A stretch of DNA of 64,000 nucleotides from Homarus americanus (lineage: Eukaryota; Arthropoda; Malacostraca; Decapoda; Nephropidae): the NCBI RefSeq assembly GCF_018991925.1, contig NW_024755027.1, forward strand, positions 1 to 64,000, in the 5' to 3' direction. Positions 12,853 to 24,815 of this stretch are shown here, piece after piece. The position numbers were made by a program, and so were the translations under genes. The notes under the pieces are model-generated. The model was not told where the DNA came from. It saw only the letters and a list, made by a program, of their open reading frames with translations, and did no database searches. Each line of letters begins with the position of its first letter. The first letter of the stretch is position 1.

Positions 12853-13432
12853 TTTGCTCCTTGTGCTGTATCTGAACCATCAACTACCGGAACCCTTTGA
12901 TCAGGTTAAGTAAACAAAATTAAAACCATCCCGCTCTGAACATTTTGACCGACACGAAATACCAAAGTCATCAGTTATGAAACCATGTGTGGATGAAGTC
13001 CTTGAAACACATCTTAGTAACACGATATACAGTGTACAAAAAAAAAAAAGAGGATAGACTGGTAAGAGAAGAAACAAGAAACAAGACTAAGAAATCAATC
13101 CATATTTTTCCTTAAGATACTTAGGGTGCCATCGCAGTCAAGCCATTCAGATTTGGTTGGGGATTTTTAGTTTTATTATTATTATTTTCATTCATTGATT
13201 TATATTGGTTTATTACATGCATGAGATCTTACCATAGCAGAGACGGGGTTCATAATAGGAAGAAAACAGATAAAGAGACAGCAACATGAGAGAAGCGTAA
13301 ACAAAAACGAAGGCAGGTAAAAGAAAAAAGCAGACACACCAGCGGGAGGTCACGGTGTGTTGGCCAGGAACGATCTGCTTTATCTTGCTGTGGCCGCTTC
13401 ATCTGGCGCCCAGGGAGAAAAAAGGTCGCTCC
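12853..13432. other. unique span, no gene seen
   Basis: A/T-rich mixed sequence with a short ATT run at about 13178. No coding or RNA signal found. Confidence 0.4.
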
Positions 13433-13690
13433 TTAGACCTCATTTGTGCACCAGGAGCAGGGTCGACTAGTGGTCCTTAATACCACACCTAAGCATCCGG
13501 GAGGTCGACTATGGCCCTTAAAACCTTACATGAAGTCCCAATGGGTCCTTAAGACTCCTCATCTGAACACCAGGGAGGTCGACTAATGGTCCTTAAAATT
13601 CATCTGAATACTAGGGAGGTCGACTAATGGTCCTTGAGACCTCACCTGAACACAAGGTAGGTCGACCTGTGGAAAGGTTCCCGAGATTTC
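13433..13690. repeat. degenerate repeat of about 45 bp (GGTCGACTA-TGGTCCTTAA)
   Basis: Five to six diverged units sharing GAGGTCGACTAATGGTCCTT, then CATCTGAACACCAG. Spacing varies from about 33 to 74 bp, so this is an old array. Confidence 0.75.
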
Positions 13691-14004
13691 ACCTTAACAC
13701 CAAAGTCTTCTAGCACGGGGTGAGGTACACAACAATATGAGTAATTACATATAAATTGTAATATTCTTATATTATACTATTTTTTTTTCTAATCACACTT
13801 TCGCTGCTGTTTCCTATATTGAAAAACTTGGTATACCTTATACATCTAGGGCGCACATGAGTGGCCAGGCAGCGGTGGGCGTGGGTGAGGCAGGAATTGC
13901 AACACCGAATTATTCATTTGGAAACATTGAGAGGTCCTGTCGTTGAATCTGACCCCCCCTGGGTAATTCATAGCGTGAAGGATATCTAAATTACTTAAAA
14001 TTTT

Positions 14005-14019
14005 ACACACACACACACA

Positions 14020-14052
<33 letters not shown>
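14005..14052. repeat. (CA)n microsatellite
   Basis: About 24 CA units with one AG interruption. The surrounding bases (13691-14270) are otherwise unique. Confidence 0.95.
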
Positions 14053-14053
<1 letters not shown>

Positions 14054-14269
14054 ACATAGTAACACGCTCTTATACGCACACACCCACGCATATACGCCTC
14101 CAACACCCGGTATTTTTGTCTTAATTAAATTCCAGGCATGGCGACACCCACGAAGTATTCAGAAAAATTACAACACACATTACGGTTCCTGTGCCCACGA
14201 GCCTCCAGCGACTACCACAGCAGATGGCAGAGGCGCCTGTCTGGTGTGTGAGGGAAGGTGGGCTATGGC

Positions 14270-14577
14270 AGGGTAAGGCACGGAGGTGGAAAGAAAGATA
14301 GGGTAGGGTAAGGCAAGGCAGAGTCAGGTGAAGCACACGTATGGCAGGGTAAGGTAAATTAGGTCAAGATGTGGCAGGGGAGTCAGAGCAGGATAAATTA
14401 GGGTGAAGTGAAGCAAGGTAGGGTAACACAGGTCATGGTGGGGTGAAGTGAAGCAAGGTAGGGTAACACAGGTCATGGTGGGGTGAAGTGAAGCAAGGTA
14501 GGGTAACACAGGTCATGGTGGGGTGAAGTGAAGCAAGGTAGGGTAACACAGGTTATGGTGGGGTGAAGTATGATATG
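14270..14577. repeat. 40-bp tandem repeat with degenerate left flank
   Basis: Four near-identical 40-bp copies starting at 14401, 14441, 14481 and 14521 (GGGTGAAGTGAAGCAAGG, then TAGGGTAACACAGGTCATGG). Degenerate GGTAAGGCA-like relatives lie to the left from 14270. Confidence 0.93.
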
Positions 14578-14759
14578 TATGGCAGAGTAGAGTGAGGTAT
14601 GGCACACTAAGAGTTAAAAACGGATTGGTAGAGGTCAGAGAGATTTCACAGGGTGTAGAGACGAAACGTGGAAGGTCATGACACAGTTTAGTAAGGTGAG
14701 GTAACATCCGCCAAGATCTGATAGTGTGGTAAGTCATTGAAGTTTCTAATCGAGACTTA
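14578..14759. other. short unique spacer
   Basis: No motif found. It separates the 40-bp array from the 14/16-bp array. Confidence 0.4.
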
Positions 14760-16945
14760 GAAGTGTATACCGCGAAGTGTATATCACGAAGTGTATACCG
14801 CGAAAAGTGTATACCGCGAGAAGTGTATACCACGAGAAGTGTATACCGCGAAGTATATACCGCGAAGTGTATACCGCGAAGTGTATACCGCGAAGTGTAT
14901 ACCGCGAAATTAATACCGCGAAGTGTATACCACGAGAAGTGTATACCGCGAAAGTGTATACCGCGAAATGTAAACCGAAGTGTATACCACGGTATATACC
15001 ACGAAGTGTATACCACGAGAAGTTGTATACCGCGAAAGTGTATACCGCGAGAAGTGTACACCGCGAAGTGTATATCACGAAAGTGTATATCACAAGAAGT
15101 TGTATACCGCGAAGTGTATAACGGAGAAGTGTATCCGAGAAGTGTATACGCGAAGTGTACCGCGAAGTGTATACCGCGAGAAGTGTATATCACGAGAAGT
15201 GTATAACGTGAAAGTGTATATCACGAAGTGTATACACGCGAAGTGTATACCGCGAAGTGTATATCACGAAGTGTATATCACGAAGTTGTATACACGAAGT
15301 GTATAACGAGAAGTGTATATCACGAAGTGTATACCACGAAGTGTATACCGCGAAGTGTATACCGCGAAAGTGTATAACGTGAAAGTGTATATCGAGAAGT
15401 GTATACCGCGAAGTGTATACCGCGAAGTGTATATCGAAGTGTATAACGTGAAAGTGTATATCACGAAGTGTATACGAAGTGTATACCGCGAAGTGTATAT
15501 CACGAAGTGTATATCACGAAGTGTGTATACCGCGAAGTGTATAACGTGAAAGTGTATATCACGAAGTGTATACCACGAAGTGTATACGCGAAGTGTATAC
15601 CGCGAGAAGTGTATAACGAGAAGTGTATATCACGAGAAGTGTATACCACGAAAGTTGTATACGCGAAGTGTATATCACGAGTGTATAACGAGAAGTGTAT
15701 ACCACGAGAGGTATACCACGAAGTTGTATACCGCGAAGTGTATAACGAGAAGTGTATATCACGAAGTGTATATACCACAGTGTATACCACGAGAAGTGTA
15801 TACCACGAGAAGTGAATACCACGAAGTATATACGAAGTGTATACCACGAAGTATATATACCACGAGAAGTGTATACACGAGAAGTATATACCACGAAGTG
15901 TATACTACGAGAAGTATATACCACGAGAAGTATATACTACGAGAAGTTACATCACGAGAAGTGTATACCACGAAGTGTATACCACGAGAAGTGTATACGA
16001 AGTGTATACCACGAGAAGTGTATACCACGAGAAGTGTATACTACGAAGTGTATACTACAGTATATATATACCACAGTGTATACCACGAGAAGTGTATACC
16101 ACGAAGTGTATACCACGAAGTGTATATACCACAGTGTATACCACGAAGTGTATACCACGAAGTATATACCAAGAAATTATACCACAGTATATACCACGAA
16201 GTGTACCGAAGTATATACCGAAGTGTATACCACGAGAAGTGTATATACGAAGTGTATACCACGAAGTATATACCACGAAGTGTATCCACGAAGTATATGA
16301 AGTGTATACCGCGAAGTGTATACGAGAAGTGTATACCACGAGAAGTGTATACCACGAAGTGTATACCATGAGAAGTGTATACCACGAGAAGTGTATACTA
16401 CGAGAAGTGTATCCACGAGAAGTATATACCACGAGTGTATACCACGAGAAGTGTATACCACGAGAAGTGTATACCACGAGAAGTATATACCACGAGAAGT
16501 GTATACCACGAGAAGTATATACCACGAGAAGTATATACCACGAGAAGTGTATACCACGAGAAGTGTATACCACGAGAAGTGTATACCACGAGAAGTATAT
16601 ACCACGAGAAGTATATACCACGAGAAGTGTATACCACGAAGTGTATACCACGAAGTGTATACCGAAGTATATACGAAAGTGTATACCACGAAGTATATAC
16701 CACGAAAGTATATACCGGAAGTGTATACCACGAAGTATATACCACGAGAAGTGTATAACGTGCGAAGTGTATACCACGAGTATATACCACGAGAAGTGTA
16801 TAACGAGAAGTGTATACACGAGAGTATATGAAGTGTATACCACAATTATACACGAGAAGTGTATACCACGAGAAGTGTATACCACGAGAAGTGTATAACG
16901 TGAGAAGTGTATACCACGAGAAGTGTATACCATGAGAAGTGTAAC
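14760..16945. repeat. 14/16-bp minisatellite with a left-to-right change of unit type
   Basis: A 2.2-kb array of short units around GAAGTGTATACC. The left third mostly uses the 14-bp form GAAGTGTATACCGC; the right half mostly uses the 16-bp form GAGAAGTGTATACCAC. ATATCAC and TAACGTG forms are mixed on the left. The GTATAC core is a palindrome. All frames on both strands (Y/I/R/S/T-rich) are read-through. Confidence 0.97.
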
Positions 16946-17124
16946 TACGCGACCGAGTGGATACACATACCTCTAGCAGGGTATACCACAACACCCTCCG
17001 ACGATACAAGTTCTACCCCGACACTTCCTTAACATCATCATCATCCGCAACTAGACCACAAGGCTCTTCTCAACACATCACCATACCCTCAACAGTGTCT
17101 CCTTGTAACCCCACTTTCATCATC

Positions 17125-17135
17125 ATCTCTCTCTC

Positions 17136-17193
<58 letters not shown>
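17125..17193. repeat. (CT)n microsatellite
   Basis: CT dinucleotides with a CCTCCT interruption near the left end. Confidence 0.96.
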
Positions 17194-17197
<4 letters not shown>

Positions 17198-17235
17198 ACA
17201 ACATTCACCAATCTCACCACAGTTTCACCTATATA

Positions 17236-17478
17236 CTCCCAGACCTCCAAGACCTCTCCCCACCTCCTCCCCTCCCACCACAAGACCTCTCACCCACCTC
17301 CTCCCACACACCACCAAGGAACTTTCTCCCCACCTCCTCCCTCCCAAACCTCTCACCCACCTCCTCCCTCCCAAACCTCTCACCCACCCCCTCCCCTCCA
17401 GACCTCTCACCCACCTCCTCCCTCCAAGACCTCTCCCCACCTCCCTCCCCACCCCCAAGAACTCTCCCCGCCTCCTCC
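17236..17478. repeat. C-rich minisatellite, unit about 24-27 bp
   Basis: About nine copies of CCAGACCTCTCACCCACCTC-like units with length variation. Confidence 0.88.
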
Positions 17479-17570
17479 ATCCCTGTGTTAATTATCTAGG
17501 CAAAGACACAAAGAGTGGAAAGGCTCATCCTGGCCACTTTCTCGCTCCAGGGAAGATGTGGAGCATGATG

Positions 17571-17572
<2 letters not shown>

Positions 17573-17617
<45 letters not shown>
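17573..17617. repeat. (CA)n microsatellite
   Basis: About 22 CA units. Confidence 0.96.
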
Positions 17618-17619
<2 letters not shown>

Positions 17620-18932
17620 TCTTTGTGGTGGTTTTTTTGTAGCGAGGCCTCTCACGGCTTTTGTTTTGTTTACCTTTCTTAAAGACGTGGGCTCCCGCTA
17701 ACCATTGTTTTGAATGTTTCTTTGTGGTGAGGCTTCTCCTAACCCTTATATATATTTTTTCATTTCCTTTCTCAGAGACTCGGCCATTTCCAAACCATTG
17801 TTCTGCATCTTCATGTTACTAAACTACACTAAAGTTTATTCCACCGAGACAATGCTCATGTTTAGTTAAGTCTCCCAGAAGATCGTCTACAACTACAACT
17901 GACTTGAAACACACGTCTGGAGTTGATAGTATATTAGGGTACAAATAAACTTGTTACATCCAATGCCACCAAGACACAAGCGGTCACTGACTCTCGCAAA
18001 TATGAACGTTTCCAGCACCTAGTTGCAGTAACATCGCCACTGTAGCAGCCAACAATGTCAATGTCCTTGGTCTTACTTCAACTAGTTAACCTCTCATGAA
18101 ACAAACACATTTTTATCATTTTAAGGAATATATAATAAAACTCGACTTCTTCATTTACCTCTGCACAACTTATTATCGTTTAAAACAGTTGTGTCGGCCC
18201 TCACCTGTGCGGGGTGTTACGTCACAGTCCTCCGTATCCGTCTCATCATAACCAGTCCGTCACGTCACGTCGCCCAATACTTCTCTTCCACGCTAGATTA
18301 TTATTTTTCTCTTCCATATTCTCTCCCCACGATCAGCACACCTATGATCGTCCCGACCCTCTTTGAAACCCCCAAGCGCTAGTCATTCCTTATCACATAA
18401 CCTCTATCCCTGCAAATACTCTTTAGTCGAACTTCAACACCAAGTACGTCTTTTATTCCTCTCAATTCTTAGTTATACACTGCCATACCCAATCACTTCT
18501 TTTCACATACAAAAGCTGTAGGACTCACACCTACGTCTTACTACACAGCCAAACCTAAGAGTTCCAGGCTATTTCCTTCTTAATGCTCAACACGCGTTAC
18601 TCTTCTCGTCCCTCAGAGGACACAGTCATGCCGCCCTCCCCTAGTGCAGGTCGTCAACCACATGTTTGTGCCTATATAGCCACACCTACGCTTTGTTTTT
18701 ACTTTTTCTGTGAGGAGGAGGAATAACAAAAACACACGGACATCTAAACCAATTACATGGGCAAGTAATCGCATAAATTAAACAAAATAACGTACCCAAA
18801 TTAATAACACGGATGGTCAGTTGTAGCAATAACAACAACAAAAACCTTTAAACAAATCTCACGGGTGAGTAGTCGTGTGACCTCCCACACAAACTACACT
18901 ACGAATGTACTCCCAACAAGATGAACCACCAA

Positions 18933-18935
<3 letters not shown>
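17618..18935. other. unique span, no gene seen
   Basis: 1.3 kb of unique mixed sequence. The only open frame of note (18191-18382, 63 codons) has no recognisable motif. Confidence 0.4.

Positions 18936-19017
<82 letters not shown>
18936..19017. repeat. (AT)n microsatellite
   Basis: About 41 TA units. Confidence 0.97.
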
Positions 19018-19018
<1 letters not shown>

Positions 19019-19172
19019 TGTACACTATTCATGGTCGCTGATTTGGACATCACTAATGATCACGTGTGATAGTGAATCTGGTTATTGCGATTTCGGTTAT
19101 CATTAGCATTGATACACTGAGCCGTCTTTGCAGGTTTACTGCCTGAGGCAAGATAACTAAGTATATCATCTC

Positions 19173-19287
<115 letters not shown>

Positions 19288-19552
19288 AGCCGGCCACGTT
19301 GGGTTATCACTATTATCCTTATCATAAATCCCGACCATAAATTTGAATTGAGACATTTCCTCACTCGAGTGCTACGACCTGAGATACGAGGGTCTTACTT
19401 GAAGTGTCTGCCCCAAGACCTTTAAAGGGAATCTTTATTTTAAGTAGAAACCTTGTAAAGAAATCTGGGTTTGGGTTAAAGACCTGGTAAGGCCATTGGT
19501 TTCTACTGAATATAACAAAAAGTGTGTAGGTTTTAAAAAGAGCCTGGTAAGA

Positions 19553-20160
19553 GTCCATCTAACATCCATCTATCTAACATTCATCCATCCACATAACATC
19601 CATCTATCTAACATTCATCCATCCACATAACATCCATCTATCTAACATTCATCCATCCACATAACATCCATCTATCTAACATTCATCCATCCACATAACA
19701 TCCATCTATCTAACATTCATCCATCCACATAACATCCATCCACATAACATCCATCTATCTAACATTCATCCATCCACATAACATCCATCTATCTAACATT
19801 CATCCATCCACATAACATCCATCTATCCAACATTCATCCATCCACATAACATCCATCTATCCAACATTCATCCATCCACATAACATCCATCTATCTAACA
19901 TTCATCCATCCACATAACATCCATCTATCTAACATTCATCCATCCACATAACATCCATCTATCTAACATTCATCCATCCACATAACATCCATCTATCTAA
20001 CATTCATCCATCCACATAACATCCATCTATCCAACATTCATCCATCCATCTATCTAACATTCATCCATCCACCTATGTAACATTCATCAAATCCACCTAA
20101 CATCCATGAGTTTAACATATATCTAACAACAATTTATCCATCCATCCATCCACCCATCCA
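19553..20160. repeat. 34-bp minisatellite (CCATCTATCTAACATTCATC)
   Basis: About 14 highly similar 34-bp units: CCATCTATCTAACATTCATC then CATCCACATAACAT. One truncated unit lies at about 19733-19750, and the array decays to loose CCATC repeats at 20050-20160. Substitutions are almost limited to CTATCT/CTATCC, so the array is young or homogenised. Confidence 0.97.
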
Positions 20161-20558
20161 GGTTCGAAAAGTGGCCAAGAATATGCACCGTAAAGAGAAC
20201 CCAAAGTGGCCCTCAACCTGACCCTCAATCACCACATATCGACCCCAGGACACAAAAAATACACCCAAAATTAACATTGTAATCCAACAGGTGCTGGTAT
20301 CCATGACTCACGTATGTAAACAAAGGAAATGAATCGACGCCTCAGCACCACCAGGGAAGAGGAAGCAACCCTCAGTAATTACCACCAAGTACAAGAACCA
20401 CTACAGCTAACAAGTGTGTTTTTCTTCCCTTGGCTTCTCAGGGTGGTTAGGTTCCCTCACACCCAGTTGAAGTGGATACTGTACTTACCATCAGTTAAAG
20501 TGTGAGGATGCTTAGTTGTTTAATAATAATAACAACCAAGAAGAAGAAGAAGACTAGC
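20161..20558. other. unique span, no gene seen
   Basis: Mixed sequence with a short AAG run at about 20538-20550. Confidence 0.4.

Positions 20559-20612
<54 letters not shown>
20559..20612. repeat. (AAT)n microsatellite
   Basis: About 18 AAT units. Confidence 0.97.
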
Positions 20613-20614
<2 letters not shown>

Positions 20615-20755
20615 ACAATATTATCATTATTAATTACATAAATATTATCATTAATAATAACTATTAACCCCTTTTATCTAGAACTAAAGAATTTTAGCAG
20701 AATAGGCAACAAACTCTTTATGGCAACGTAGAGAGCTTGTGCTGCCACTCCCTGT

Positions 20756-20760
<5 letters not shown>

Positions 20761-20796
<36 letters not shown>
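20761..20796. repeat. (GA)n microsatellite
   Basis: About 18 GA units. Confidence 0.96.
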
Positions 20797-20798
<2 letters not shown>

Positions 20799-20952
20799 CT
20801 GTGCAGCTAGGCACCAGACCAACACCTGGTGGAGAGAGTTGCCGTGAGCTGGTCACTTTAAGCAGGAGTTTTAGTGCCACCTGTGTTAATCTACGTACTG
20901 TCGCTAAGTAGGCTGGCTGGACCATGGTAATGACTTAAAGAGTCAGTGAAGG

Positions 20953-20965
20953 GTAGTAGTAGTAG

Positions 20966-21024
<59 letters not shown>
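20953..21024. repeat. (TAG)n microsatellite
   Basis: About 24 TAG units with one GGA interruption, directly abutting the dispersed repeat at 21025. Confidence 0.96.
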
Positions 21025-21025
<1 letters not shown>

Positions 21026-21097
21026 GATAGATATTTATGTATTAGGATATTTAATTTTAAGGTATTAAAATGGCGGCGAAGGTGTGGCTATTGGGGT
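21025..21097 (+). repeat. dispersed repeat, copy 1 (partner at 49822)
   Basis: About 73 bp matching 49822-49898 in the same orientation, with shared words AGATA-TTATGT, TTAGGATAT, TAATATTAAGGTA/TAATTTTAAGGTA, AAAATGG-GGCGAAGG and TGGCTATTGGGG. The copies differ at several positions. Both lie near TAG trinucleotide runs, as expected for part of a retroposon with a trinucleotide tail. Family unknown. Confidence 0.7.
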
Positions 21098-21135
21098 AGT
21101 AGTAGTGGTAGTGGTTGCAGATAACAAGAGAAACT

Positions 21136-21355
21136 AAAGCAGAAACAACAACACTAACAACAAACTACAAAAACAACACTAACTACAATAACAACACTAA
21201 CAACAAACTACAATAACAACACTAACTACAATAACAACACTAACTACAATAACAACACTAACTACAATAACAACACTAACTACAATAACAACACTAACAA
21301 CGACAATAACAACACTAACTACAATAACAACACTAACAACGACAATAACATTTAC
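21136..21355. repeat. 18-bp tandem repeat (AACACTAACTACAATAAC)
   Basis: About 11 units of AACACTAACTACAATAAC with AACGAC variants. Confidence 0.93.
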
Positions 21356-21439
21356 AACAAACTACAGTACCAGCTGACCAGACTGTTACAACGCAGCATA
21401 ATCATTATCCTCATCAAAATTGCCACCAGTCCTAATTAC

Positions 21440-21637
21440 AACAGCATCATTCATCATCACCATTATCATCATCAAAATCATCGTCGTTATCATCGTCATC
21501 AACATCATCACCATCAACATCATCATCATCATCATCATCGTCGTCGTTATCATCATCATCATCACCATCATCACCATCATCATCACCATCGTCATCATCA
21601 TCATCATCATCATCATCATCGTTGTCATCATCATCAC
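21440..21637. repeat. (ATC)n trinucleotide repeat
   Basis: About 65 ATC-type units with frequent ACC and GTC interruptions. Poly-Ile and poly-Met frames are read-through. Confidence 0.96.
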
Positions 21638-21740
21638 CGCTAATATGGAAGAGAGATGGGAGACGAAGGGAAGGTTCGTGTGCATGATGGGAGGGGAAGA
21701 CTGAGGAAAGACATTTGTAGGAGGGAAATTGTGTAAGAGA

Positions 21741-22903
21741 TGAGAGTGAGGGACGGGAGGGGTAAGAGTGAGTTACGGGAGGGGTAAGAGTGAGTTACGG
21801 GAGGGGTAAGAGTGAGGGACGGGAGGGGTGAGAGTGAGGCCAGGAGGTGGGGAGTGAGGGACAGGAGGGTGAGTAGGGACAGGAGGGGGTGAAGTGAGGG
21901 ACAGGAGGGTAAAGTGAGGACAGGGAGGGTAAGAGTGAGGGACGCAGGAGGGGTAGAGTGAGGACAGGGAGGTAAGAGTGTGAGGGACCCCAGGAGAATG
22001 AAGTGGGACAGGAGGGAATATGGGGAGGTGGGGGACGGGAGGGGTGGGGTGAGGGGACAGGGAGGGGTAGAGTGAGGGACAGGAGGGTAGAGTGGGGACA
22101 GGAGGGGGTGGAGTGAGGGACTGGGAGGGAGTAAGAGTGAGGGACAGGAGGGGGTAGAGTGAGGACGGGAGGGGGTGGAGTGAGGGACAGGAGGGGGTGG
22201 AAGTGAGGGACAGGAGGAGGGGTAAGAGTGTGAGGGACAGGGAGGGGCAAGTGAGGGACAGGAGGTAAGTGAGGACAGGAGGGAGTGGTGAGGGACGGGA
22301 GGGGTGAGGGACAGGGAGGGGTGGGTGAGGGGACAGGAGGGTGGAAGTGTGAGGACAGGAGGGTTTGGGGAGTGGGGACCCAGGGGGGGGCTAGTGAGGG
22401 ACAGGAGGTGCAGAGTGAGGGACGGGAGGGGTAAGAGTGAGGGTAAGAGTGAGGGACTGGGAGGTAGAGTGAGGGACCCAGGAGGGTGCATTGAGGACAG
22501 GAGGGTAGGTGTTGAGGGACAGGAGGGAGTGGAGTGAGGGACCAGGGAGGGGGTGGGGTGAGGGACAGGATGGGTGGGGACAGGAGGGTAAGTGAGGGAC
22601 AGGAGGGTGGGGAGTGAGGGACAGGAGGAGTGGGGTGTTGAGGACAGGAGGGGTAGAGTGAGGGGACAGGAGGGTAAGAGTGAGGGACAGGAGGGTAAGA
22701 GTGAGGGACCCAGGGAGGGTAAGAGTGAGGGACAGGAGGGGGTAAGAGTGAGGGACAGGAGGGTAGAGTGAGGGACAGGGAGGTAAGAGTGAGTTACGGG
22801 AGGGGTAGGAGTGAGTTACGGGAGGGGTAAGAGTGAGTTACGGGAGGGGTAAGAGTGAGTTACGGGGGGGGTAAGAGTGAGGGACGGGAGGGGTGAGAGT
22901 GAG
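21741..22903. repeat. G-rich minisatellite of about 21 bp with identical edge modules
   Basis: About 55 units of GTGAGGGACAGGAGGGTAAGA-like sequence, with GGGACAGGAGGG resembling the classic GGGCAGGAXG minisatellite core. G-runs every 4-8 bases give strong G-quadruplex potential on the + strand. The left edge (21766-21840) and right edge (22785-22903) both consist of GAGTTACGGGAGGGGTAA units ending in GGGTGAGAGTGAGGC, in the same orientation. Interior units use GACAGGAGGG instead. Confidence 0.95.
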
Positions 22904-23695
22904 GCAGTGTGACGCTTAAGAAGAATGAGAGTTTGATACTGATATTGAAACAGTTTGGTCAGCCTGAGCTCTCTTGTAGGCACCTGATATATACTGTACA
23001 TTTATCTCAAAGAAGTATTATGTAACATTTAGTAACATCTGGAATAGTACACATAGTATGGTGGTAATGAAAACATATGAGAATGTTACCACGATTATCA
23101 CTTCGTTATTTATTTATTTATTTAATTTTTTTACATTTGTTTACATATTTTACAGTGGAGTTGTTATCCGGGTTGTATTAAAGTGGAACAATAGGACAGA
23201 AGTTGTTAGTATCATGTCTTGTCGGCAAAGATGATAATAATTGCAATGGTAATTTCTATCTATTGACAGGACAATTTCTGATATAATGGTTTTGGTGGTA
23301 CAATAAAGGTAGGAATGGGATCAGAGTGAGAGGTGAAGTAAGGAACGTGCTGGAGTAATAGAGACAGTGTAAGGTAAGGTATAAGGGCTGCCTCATCTTC
23401 ACAGGGTACAATCTATAACACCCCCCCCAACCCGCCGCTCCAGCTGGGTGAGGCTCTGGAAAAATTAATATTACCGAGGAGAATATTAGTGTCAGCGGCC
23501 ACGGTAGCGCAACACTTATAATGACACGGCTGACATTCTTCACCTCCCCATCCCCCCGACCGTGCCCACCAGTGTCATAAACTATATGGCATTCTTGCGG
23601 CGTCACGGATGCCCCACACGCCCCCCGGCCCCCTCTGGCATCCGACCACCCCTTCGCTAATGCCTGTCACTTGGTATTTATTGTAATTATCATTA
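22904..23695. other. unique span, no gene seen
   Basis: Contains a short ATTT run at 23108-23127 and a C9 tract at about 23421. A 116-codon minus-strand open frame (23256-23606) has no recognisable motif. Confidence 0.4.
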
Positions 23696-24400
23696 ATGAT
23701 GGCGGTGGTAGGGAGAGCAAAAGAGGAAGGGTGGGAGGGAGGATAAGAGAAGATGAGGAGGTGGGGAGGGAAGGAGGGAAAGTAGAGAAGAAAGAGCGAG
23801 AGGGAGAGTAAAAGAGGAAGAGTGGGAAGGAGGATAAAAGAGGATGAGTGGGAAGGAGATGAAAGAGAAAGAGTAGGTGGGTGGGAGAGCTAAAGAAGAT
23901 GAAAGGGATTGAGGGTAAAAGGCGAAGGGCGAGATGGAGAGTACGGGGAAAAGGAGAGAGAGCTAGTGGGAGGGTGAGAATGGATTATTGGGGGAGGGGG
24001 GAGGGAGGGGGAGAGGGGAGGGAGGGAGAAAGAGTAGGAAGAGCGAGAAGGAGGGGGAGGGAGGTAGAATAAGAGTGAAATATTAGCATGACGGAAGGAA
24101 AGAAAGTAGTAAGATGATAGCGAAAGAGAAGGGAGGCGGGGAAGTATGAGGAAAGGAAGAAGAGAGAGAGCAGAAGGAAGATACTTGGATGGGAGGGACG
24201 GGAAGTGAGGATTAATAACAGTTAGGGGAGGATATGAAGAAATAGAAGGAGGGAGGGAAGACGTAAGAGGAGTCAGATAATGCAATCAAACAGAGGGAGA
24301 GGCGGAAGGCGTAAGAGAAAGAGAGATAAAACAAAAACAAACAGAGGGAGAGATAGATGACGTAAGAGAAGAAAGATAACACGCACGAACAGTCTCGTGT
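23696..24400. other. purine-rich low-complexity tract
   Basis: About 700 bases in which the + strand is dominated by G and A (GGGAGGGA, AAGAGGA and similar). Overlapping frames are low-complexity. Confidence 0.85.
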
Positions 24401-24480
24401 CAAGAGTTGAGCCCAACAGTGATTACAAGCACCACTACTGGGAGCCAACACCAGTCTGATAATATGATGTATGTTTTCTT

Positions 24481-24482
<2 letters not shown>

Positions 24483-24522
<40 letters not shown>
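24483..24522. repeat. (CT)n microsatellite
   Basis: About 20 CT units. Confidence 0.96.
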
Positions 24523-24525
<3 letters not shown>

Positions 24526-24624
24526 ACTCAACTAAAAATTAATTAGAAGTGAAAATAAGTGTTTACATTTTCTAATAGTTGTTGCTCACGACCATATACA
24601 CTCTGTCACGATTAACTAAGGAGG

Positions 24625-24815
24625 AATTTAATGTGTAGAAGTTGTCGCCTGCACAATAATCACACACTGAGTTAACGACTTGTGTAACACAGTGTCAAGG
24701 AATTTCCCAGGACGACCGGTACACTGCCTGATCATCCAAATCTCAAGAGCACGAGAATATGTACAGTGTTCCACCACCTAATCCGGGAATCAAACCCAGA
24801 GCAGAAGCTATACCC
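24625..24815 (-). mobile_element. tRNA-derived SINE (family A), copy 1
   Basis: On the minus strand the 5' part contains GGGTTTGATTCCCGG, matching a pol III box B (GGTTCGANTCC). The 3' part matches the element at 37485-37857: GATGATCAGGCAGTG, TCCTGGGAAATTCC, CAAGTCGTTAACTCAGTGTG and GGCGACAACTTCTACACATT align with AATGATTAGCCAGGGCAG, TTCCTGGAAACTGG, CAACTCATTAACTCAGGGTG and GGCGACAGCATCTACACCTT. A recognisable box A is not obvious in this copy. The two copies are clearly homologous but well diverged. Confidence 0.7.

Noticed and set aside
15580..16966. Frames of 100-353 codons on both strands (YTTKCIPR, HFSWYTLL types)
   Set aside because: All are translations of the 14/16-bp repeat and open on both strands.
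21420..21704. Ile-rich and Met-rich frames suggesting membrane proteins
   Set aside because: Translations of the ATC trinucleotide repeat.
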